64,000 nt of DNA from Cellvibrionaceae bacterium (GTDB taxonomy: Bacteria > Pseudomonadota > Gammaproteobacteria > Pseudomonadales > Cellvibrionaceae): positions 62,001-126,000 of the forward strand of contig JAGKWU010000006.1 in assembly GCA_021151695.1 (NCBI GenBank), given 5' to 3'. The notes beneath the pieces are model-generated. The model worked only from the letters and a program-made list of their open reading frames with translations, was not told the origin of the DNA and did no database searches. The position numbers and the translations under genes were made by a program. This document shows positions 58,739-64,000 of this stretch, piece after piece (position 1 is the stretch's first letter; each line of letters begins with the position of its first letter).

Positions 58739-60022
58739 ATGTTATCTACCCGGGAATTGACTGAACTCGACCGCCAACATCTCTGGCACCCTTACACTTC
58801 CTTTAACGACCCTATGCCGGTTTACCCCGTGCGCCGTGCGCAAGGTGTGCATATAGAATTAGCAGATGGCCGCAAATTAATTGACGGCGTTTCATCCTGG
58901 TGGAGTGTTATACACGGTTACAACCATCCTGCGATGAACCAGGCCATTAAAGAACAATTACACCAATTTTCGCACGTCATGTTTGGCGGCCTCACCCACG
59001 AGCCTGCAGCAAAGCTTGCACAAAAATTGGTTGAAATTACACCCGCCGGCTTGAACAAAGTGTTTTTTTCCGATTCAGGCTCAGTCGCCGTTGAAGTCGC
59101 ATTGAAAATGGCCCTGCAATATTGGCACTCGCGAGGGCAAGCGCAGCGAACAACATTCCTCGCATTAAAGAGCGGCTATCACGGTGATACTTTTGGAGCC
59201 ATGGGTGTGTGTGACCCTCACTCAGGCATGCATCATTTATTTCACCAGAATATTTCACACAATCTGTTTGCTGAAGAGCCTTCATGTAAATTTGGTGACG
59301 AATGGAATGAGCAAAGCTTCTCCAATTTTTCCCATTTATTGCAACGCAATCGCCAAAAGATTGCGGGGGTTATCCTTGAACCCATTATGCAAGGTGCAGG
59401 CGGCATGCGTTTTTATTCGCCGGTTTTTTTACAAAAAGTGCGCGAACTTTGCGATGACCTGGAAGTACTTTTAATCGCCGATGAAATTGCCACAGGGTTT
59501 GGTCGCACAGGAAAATTATTTGCCTGCGAACACGCCGGTATAAGCCCCGATATCATGTGCTTAGGCAAGGCGCTGACTGGCGGTTACATCACGCTTGCCG
59601 CAACACTCTGCAACGATAAAGTGAGCGATGGCATCAGCCGTGGTCAAAATCCGGTATTTATGCACGGGCCAACCTTTATGGCCAATCCCCTCGCCTGCGC
59701 CGCGGCCAATGCCAGCCTGGACATATTGCTCAAGCAGGATTGGCAAGGAAAAGTGCTGCAAATAGAGCAGCAACTAAAAGCTGAACTTGAACCCTGCAAA
59801 ACACTTTCAACAGTCAACGACGTGCGCGTATTGGGTGCGGTTGGCGTTGTGGAATTGAAAGAACCAGCCAAAGTATCTGAGCTACAAGCACAATTTGTCG
59901 CGCAAAATATTTGGGTGCGCCCATTTGGCCAGTGGGTTTATTTAATGCCGCCCTTCATCATCGATGAACAGGAGTTACGCCAGCTAACACAAGGAGTATT
60001 CCGCGTGCTCGGCAATCTTTAG
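58739..60022 (+). CDS. bioA: Adenosylmethionine-8-amino-7-oxononanoate aminotransferase
   Basis: The 427-residue PLP enzyme makes 7,8-diaminononanoate in biotin synthesis, using S-adenosylmethionine as amino donor. Motifs are DRQHLWHPYTSFNDPMPVYP at the N terminus, GVSSWWSVIHGYNHPAMNQA, FFSDSGSVAVEVALKMALQYW, LLIADEIATGFGRTGKLFAC and the PLP lysine in MCLGKALTGGYITLA. The start is taken at 58739 because the family begins here and a TATAAT overlaps the alternative ATG at 58673. Other bio genes are not in the window, so bioA is separate from a bioBFCD cluster. The next gene starts eight bases after its stop. Confidence 0.96.
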   Translation: MLSTRELTELDRQHLWHPYTSFNDPMPVYPVRRAQGVHIELADGRKLIDGVSSWWSVIHGYNHPAMNQAIKEQLHQFSHVMFGGLTHEPAAKLAQKLVEITPAGLNKVFFSDSGSVAVEVALKMALQYWHSRGQAQRTTFLALKSGYHGDTFGAMGVCDPHSGMHHLFHQNISHNLFAEEPSCKFGDEWNEQSFSNFSHLLQRNRQKIAGVILEPIMQGAGGMRFYSPVFLQKVRELCDDLEVLLIADEIATGFGRTGKLFACEHAGISPDIMCLGKALTGGYITLAATLCNDKVSDGISRGQNPVFMHGPTFMANPLACAAANASLDILLKQDWQGKVLQIEQQLKAELEPCKTLSTVNDVRVLGAVGVVELKEPAKVSELQAQFVAQNIWVRPFGQWVYLMPPFIIDEQELRQLTQGVFRVLGNL

Positions 60023-60030
60023 AGAATGCT

Positions 60031-60903
60031 ATGCGCAGGCTGACACTTGGTCTATTGCTAATACTCAGCCTGCACAGCGCCGCCAGTACACCTATGGTGT
60101 ACCGCTATTGGGACTGGGGCGTAACGCCAAAACGCGACGACGCCCAGGTCGCCGCCCTGGAACTTGCGCTCACCAAAACCCAGGCCCAATATGGGCCCTT
60201 CCAGATTATTCGCCACACAGAATTTTTCAGCACATCACGCGTGCGACGCGAGGTTAATCGCGGCGAAATAGTCAATATCCAGGTAGGCCCCTGGCGATCG
60301 CTGGAAACCGATCCGGCAAAATTATCCGAGCGCAGCCTGCGCGTCGAAGTTCCGCTCTTTTACAATATACTCGGCTATCGCCAGCTCATCATCCGCAAAG
60401 CTGATGAAGATATTTTCAAGCGTATAAAATCCAGCGACGACTTAAAAAAATTAACAGCGGGCCAAGCGCGCGGCTGGCAGGATGTGGATATTTATCGCCA
60501 CAATGGTTACCAGGTTTCCGATGAGGCCAGCGTGACAACATTATTTGCCATGCTACAGGCAAAGCGCTTCGATTATCTTCCGATGAGCATTTCTGAAGCG
60601 AGTTCAGCGCTGGATGCCAACCCGGAGTATCGCCAGCATTTTATGGTTGTGCCTGACATTATTATTTATTATCCATTCCCAACCATTTTTTATGTCAGCG
60701 CAAAACAACCGCAATTAGCAACGCGCCTGGAAGCGGGACTAAAACTGGCCGAGCGGGATGGCTCGTTGGAAAAATTATTTGCCCTGCACTATCGCGATGA
60801 AGCGACCTTTTTAAAAAATAAACATTTGCGCGCGTTTGTACTCGACAATCCTTTTATACCTGAACATCTCAAACAGCGCCAACCACGCCTTCTCGCTCAC
60901 TAA
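60031..60903 (+). CDS. Periplasmic solute-binding-like protein (SBP family 3 type)
   Basis: The 290-residue protein has a signal peptide (LTLGLLLILSLHSAAS, cleavage near residue 19-20). The mature part has the two-lobe style of family 3 binding proteins: MVYRYWDWGVTPKRDDAQVA, IIRKADEDIFKRIKSSDDLK and DGSLEKLFALHYRDEATFLK near the end. The central part differs from amino acid binding proteins, and no ABC permease is adjacent, so it may be a stand-alone sensor or binding protein. It starts eight bases after bioA and is probably translated from the same mRNA. A biotin-related role is only a guess from position. Confidence 0.82.
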   Translation: MRRLTLGLLLILSLHSAASTPMVYRYWDWGVTPKRDDAQVAALELALTKTQAQYGPFQIIRHTEFFSTSRVRREVNRGEIVNIQVGPWRSLETDPAKLSERSLRVEVPLFYNILGYRQLIIRKADEDIFKRIKSSDDLKKLTAGQARGWQDVDIYRHNGYQVSDEASVTTLFAMLQAKRFDYLPMSISEASSALDANPEYRQHFMVVPDIIIYYPFPTIFYVSAKQPQLATRLEAGLKLAERDGSLEKLFALHYRDEATFLKNKHLRAFVLDNPFIPEHLKQRQPRLLAH

Positions 60904-60915
60904 CACCCAAAACAA

Positions 60916-60948
60916 AACAGGCTGTGTGCTCGCGCATCACAGCCTGTT
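60916..60948 (-). terminator. Terminator between the binding protein gene and trpS
   Basis: AACAGGCTGTG (60916-60926) pairs with CACAGCCTGTT (60938-60948), an 11-base perfect stem. On the minus strand it is followed by TTGTTTTGGG. It lies 22 bases after the trpS stop and can also end the plus-strand transcript. Confidence 0.8.
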
Positions 60949-60970
60949 GTACGTACCCGTTTTATAAAAG

Positions 60971-61978
60971 TTACTGGATTTTATGAATACCAACAGCAGC
61001 GCGCAGCTTTTCCAAAAAGGGCTTACTTTCTGCACGCGCCTTTTCTGCACCTGCCTGAAGAATTTCTTCAATATGGGCGGGATTGGCAAGCAGCGCTTCG
61101 TATTTTTCCCGGGCTTCACCGACTTGCCCGTTAATCAATTCAAACAATTGCTTTTTAGCTTCGCCCCAAGCGATACCTTCGGCGAACGCCTGGTGCATTT
61201 GCGCAGTTTGCTCTGGCGTTGCAAAGGCCTGCCAAATCTGGAACACAGTTGAGGTATCCGGATCTTTCGGTTCACCTGGTTCAAGTAAGTTGGTAATAAT
61301 TTTATTGATGGATTTTTTCAATTGTTTTTCAGGCAGGAACAGCGGAATCGTATTGCCGTAACTCTTGCTCATCTTGCGACCATCAAGGCCTTGCAGTACA
61401 GCAACATTGTCATCTACCAAAGCTTCGGGCAATACAAAATGTTCACCATAGTGATGATTGAAACGCGCCGCTATATCGCGGGCCATTTCGATATGCTGGA
61501 TCTGGTCTTTACCTACCGGCACTTTGTGCGCGTTGAACATCAGAATATCGGCAGCCATCAAAATGGGATAGGAATACAAACCCATAGTAATGGCGAAATC
61601 AGGATCGTCGCCATTGGCGACGTTCGCGTCGACTGAGGCTTTGTAGGCGTGAGCACGATTCATTAATCCCTTGGCAGCCATACACGTCAGCAGCCAGCAC
61701 AATTCAGGAATTTCAGGCACATCGGACTGGCGATAAAACACCGCGTTATCAGTATTTAAACCAAGTGCGAGCCAGGTGGCCGCAATTTCGCGCGTGGATT
61801 GGTGAACGAGCGCAGGATCATGGCATTTGATCAAGGCATGGAAGTCCGCCAAAAAATAATAGGATTGCACATCGCTTTTTTCGCTGGCGGCAATGGCCGG
61901 GCGAATCGCACCTACATAATTGCCCAAATGCGGAGTGCCGGTGGTGGTAATGCCGGTGAGTACACGTTGCTTGCTCAT
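60971..61978 (-). CDS. trpS: Tryptophanyl-tRNA synthetase
   Basis: The 335-residue class I synthetase charges tRNA-Trp. The N terminus MSKQRVLTGITTTGTPHLGN includes the HIGH-like motif (HLGN) and the KMSKS loop is in LDGRKMSKSYGNTIPLF. The segment KVPVGKDQIQHIEMARDIAA is typical of the bacterial enzyme. ATG at 61978 gives the normal length; a longer frame to 62029 is not needed. It is a single gene ended by a strong hairpin. Confidence 0.97.
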   Translation of the reverse strand: MSKQRVLTGITTTGTPHLGNYVGAIRPAIAASEKSDVQSYYFLADFHALIKCHDPALVHQSTREIAATWLALGLNTDNAVFYRQSDVPEIPELCWLLTCMAAKGLMNRAHAYKASVDANVANGDDPDFAITMGLYSYPILMAADILMFNAHKVPVGKDQIQHIEMARDIAARFNHHYGEHFVLPEALVDDNVAVLQGLDGRKMSKSYGNTIPLFLPEKQLKKSINKIITNLLEPGEPKDPDTSTVFQIWQAFATPEQTAQMHQAFAEGIAWGEAKKQLFELINGQVGEAREKYEALLANPAHIEEILQAGAEKARAESKPFLEKLRAAVGIHKIQ

Positions 61979-62083
61979 GATTATATTCTTGTGCCAGTGA
62001 TATTCGTGGTGGAGTAAGTTGGCGGGCATTATACAGATATGCGCCGCCGATTAGGCAACCGTGGCGCGGGATAACCAGAGTGA

Positions 62084-63151
62084 TTAGCTGGCTGCTTGCA
62101 ATAGGCTCGCCTCTTTAAGGATTAAGGCCTCAAAGCCTGCCTGGGTTAATAATTGCGCAGCCACGTCGCAGCGACGGCCGGCATCGTCAGTCACTACGTA
62201 AATTTTCGAGTTATCCAGCTCCGGCAAGATTTTGCGCAATTGACTGAGGGGAATATTCCGGCTGCCAGGCACTGATTGAAAACGTCGCTCCAATGGCAAA
62301 CGCACATCGATAATTTGATAACGCGAATTCGCCTGGCTATTTTGCAAATCCTGGTAAGTGATGTAGTTGCGCACAGGCTCCTGCAACAGCGTGATGAAGT
62401 CATCTTTGCCCAAACACATGAGCTTGCCCTGCGTCAGCATCTTTACCGTGGCATTGCGAGTAGTATCGCCAACCAACGACTCTTCACCAAAGTAATCGCC
62501 GGGGCGTAACGCAGCGAGGATATTACCCTGCTTATCCAGCACGGTAGCGCTGCCAGACTCAAGCACATAAAAATGCTCGCCGCGCTCGCCTTCGCGAATC
62601 ACTACTTCGTCGGCCACCACCTTGCGCGGCGTGAAGCGCACAAACAATTGACGAATATTTCCCGGCGGAATGCGATTGAAAAATGGTGATTGCAATAAGC
62701 TGGACATCCAGTCGCCCTCCTCGACCTGGGGTTGTGACGCGGAGGTAGTTGGGGCTTGCGCAGGACCTTCTTCAGTAGCTTTTTTGTCTTGGGTTTCGTG
62801 GCCGCTTTCGCTCCAGGCCATTACCAGGTCTAGAAAATCGCGCTCCACTTTCAGCACGGTTACTGTAGATTTGGCTACAGCGGAAACCTGGGTGGGCGAG
62901 GTATTGTTGAGCGGAACACGATGTACTTCAGCATCACTACTGACAGAGGTCACCGCAAACTGTGAATCAATCAAATCAACGTTGCCGCTGACCAGATAAA
63001 CGGCCTCGCTTAAATCACGTCCGCGCTTGAAAATAATCGCGCCTTTGGCGTAATCCTGCAGGCTGGCCTTTTCCATGACTTTCGCGAGGTATTCAAAAGT
63101 CAGTGTATTAAAAGGTGAAAAACTGGCCAGCAGTTCGTGTGTGAGTTGCAT
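62084..63151 (-). CDS. Double cyclic-nucleotide-binding domain protein with rhodanese-like C terminus
   Basis: The 355-residue cytoplasmic protein has a divergent first cNMP-like domain (about residues 10-115), a low-complexity linker rich in Glu, Ala, Thr and Gln, and a second, better conserved cNMP-binding domain (about 150-265) with LRPGDYFGEESLVGDTTRNA, near the phosphate-binding consensus. A rhodanese-like domain (about 270-355) starts with YQIIDVRLPLERRFQSVPGS. Where a rhodanese would have the active Cys loop C-x-x-G-x-R it reads TDDAGRRC, so it is probably inactive for sulfur transfer. There is no DNA-binding domain. ATG at 63151 has GGGG six bases upstream. The output is unknown. Confidence 0.88.
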   Translation of the reverse strand: MQLTHELLASFSPFNTLTFEYLAKVMEKASLQDYAKGAIIFKRGRDLSEAVYLVSGNVDLIDSQFAVTSVSSDAEVHRVPLNNTSPTQVSAVAKSTVTVLKVERDFLDLVMAWSESGHETQDKKATEEGPAQAPTTSASQPQVEEGDWMSSLLQSPFFNRIPPGNIRQLFVRFTPRKVVADEVVIREGERGEHFYVLESGSATVLDKQGNILAALRPGDYFGEESLVGDTTRNATVKMLTQGKLMCLGKDDFITLLQEPVRNYITYQDLQNSQANSRYQIIDVRLPLERRFQSVPGSRNIPLSQLRKILPELDNSKIYVVTDDAGRRCDVAAQLLTQAGFEALILKEASLLQAAS

Positions 63152-63266
63152 ACAAAACCCCAATTGCACGTTGCTTTCTGGTTTTCGTTATCGCTGGTTT
63201 GCTGTTATTTAAAAGCATTATAAACACCCTCCCGACCCGAACGGGCGAGAAGATACCGAGTCTTAG

Positions 63267-63285
63267 GACTGAATCACATTCAGTC
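63267..63285. promoter_or_regulatory. Perfect palindrome GACTGAAT-CAC-ATTCAGTC
   Basis: An 8-3-8 perfect inverted repeat lies between the aminopeptidase stop (63324) and the cNMP-domain gene start (63151), both on the minus strand. It may be a terminator stem of the aminopeptidase gene without a clear T-run, or an operator of the next gene. Confidence 0.45.
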
Positions 63286-63323
63286 GCTTAAATAACGTTC
63301 CTGACCAGAAAACTCTGCCGGGT

Positions 63324-64000
63324 TTAAAAAACCAACGCCGACAGATGGCGATAAAAGGCGTGTGCTACGCGGTAGAGCAGCCAGGTATCCTTGACGCCGG
63401 CCAGCTCGCGAATGGAGTGCATGCCAAAGGTCGGCACACCTACATCTATAGTTTTCACCCCCACTTCAGACGCGACTATGGGGCCTATGGTGCTGCCGCA
63501 ACCCATGTCCGTGCGGGCTACAAAAACTTGTACGGGGACTTCCTGTTGATCACTCAACCAGCGAAAAAATCCGCTCGTTTCACTGGTGGTGGCGTAGCGC
63601 TGGTTGGCGTTGATTTTGATTACCGGCCCGCGGTTAAGCAACGGCCCATGGTTTTCATCGTGCCTGTCCATAAAGTTGGGATGTACGCCGTGAGCGTTAT
63701 CGGCAGAAATCATGAGCGAACGCTCGATGATGCGAATGCGTGTTTCTGTCTCAGGCACCAGACGCTCCAGAAATTGCTGCAGCATGGGGCCTTTGGCTCC
63801 GCAGCAACTGACGCTTCCAACTTCCTCGTGATCCGTACAGATTAACAAGCTGGACACCTGGTCATCTGCTTGCAAAATCGCCTGAAGGCCAACAAAACAA
63901 CTAAGCAAATTATCCAGGCGGGCGCTGGCGATAAAATCCTGCTGTAGCCCTATCAATGACGGCGGCTGGGTATCGTAGAGGCTAATTTCGTAATCCAGTA
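63324..64000 (-). CDS. M18 family aminopeptidase (ApeB-like), C-terminal part cut by window edge
   Basis: The reading frame is open to base 64000 and codes for about 225 C-terminal residues of a zinc aminopeptidase of family M18. Motifs are SLYDTQPP and FIASARLDNLLSCFVGLQA at the cut end, LLICTDHEEVGSVSCCGAKG (metal-binding Asp/Glu/Glu region), SADNAHGVHPNF with a ligand His, and the end MGCGSTIGPIVASEVGVKTI followed by VGVPTFGMHSIRELAG with the last ligand His. The enzyme removes N-terminal residues from peptides in the cytoplasm. The missing N-terminal half lies outside the window. It is upstream of, and co-oriented with, the cNMP-domain gene. Confidence 0.92.
   Translation of the reverse strand, partial: LDYEISLYDTQPPSLIGLQQDFIASARLDNLLSCFVGLQAILQADDQVSSLLICTDHEEVGSVSCCGAKGPMLQQFLERLVPETETRIRIIERSLMISADNAHGVHPNFMDRHDENHGPLLNRGPVIKINANQRYATTSETSGFFRWLSDQQEVPVQVFVARTDMGCGSTIGPIVASEVGVKTIDVGVPTFGMHSIRELAGVKDTWLLYRVAHAFYRHLSALVF

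Noticed and set aside
1..64000. tRNA, rRNA or riboswitch genes
   Set aside because: I looked for cloverleaf patterns and conserved RNA motifs in the intergenic spaces and saw none that I could support by eye; a covariance model search would be decisive.

Overview
The window is about 64 kb of chromosome from a gammaproteobacterium of the Cellvibrionales type, most like Cellvibrio or a close relative. I infer this from gene content and protein style: an Rsx (Rnf) electron transport operon, the miaB-ybeZ-ybeY-corC-lnt block, a secreted lipoprotein GH5 cellulase with a Ser/Thr-rich linker, and a lipoprotein esterase. There are no rRNA or tRNA genes, no CRISPR array, no prophage and no complete insertion sequence that I can recognise. 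Most of the window is ordinary core chromosome with accessory genes between core blocks. Intergenic spaces carry small palindromic repeats.

Layout: 1-1482 is the end of an RND efflux pair (permease cut by the window edge, then its adaptor). 1781-6005 is a four-gene operon on the minus strand: circularly permuted ATP-grasp, alpha-E protein, transglutaminase-like protease, and the proteasome-related hydrolase Anbu. 6261-9471 holds a DUF4870 protein, an orphan membrane protein and metG. 9648-15953 is rsxABCDGE, split between rsxC and rsxD by a 272-base gap that holds an inverted repeat element. 15996-22857 has mscS, a cysteine-cluster protein, pyrB, glpD, a GAF-PAS-GGDEF-EAL protein and a hemerythrin-like protein. 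23330-30865 has a transglutaminase lipoprotein, a small Cys-motif membrane protein, a divergent MarR/aminotransferase pair, an FGGY kinase coupled to a DUF4153 protein, and a DUF1820 protein. 31010-37469 is a drug-export and stress block: marR-emrA-emrB with two clear operator palindromes, then LysR, an MFS exporter and an aldo-keto reductase.

37717-45472 holds a CBS-domain protein, a papain-like (C70-type) protease, the GH5 cellulase, rhlE, DUF6172, a CPA2 antiporter and an outer membrane beta-barrel. 45693-51312 is the RNA and envelope maintenance block miaB-ybeZ-ybeY-corC-lnt. 51322-64000 holds a CadC-like TPR regulator divergent from a lipoprotein esterase, an orphan gene, ttcA, a PilZ protein, an Aer-like chemoreceptor, bioA with a coupled periplasmic binding protein, trpS, a double cNMP-domain/rhodanese protein, and the C-terminal part of an M18 aminopeptidase cut by the window edge.

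The best candidates for a second look are: the Anbu-ATP-grasp-alpha-E-transglutaminase operon, whose substrate is to my knowledge unsettled; a family of paired inverted repeats (three pairs, one inside the rsx operon and turned inside out relative to the other two); a 25-base-period triple hairpin in the Anbu operon; the C70-type protease with an unassigned C-terminal half and a perfect 19-base duplication across its stop codon; and a small redox-like Cys-motif membrane protein. I found no clearly new multi-gene defence or mobile system. All calls are from reading the sequence; no database search was run.
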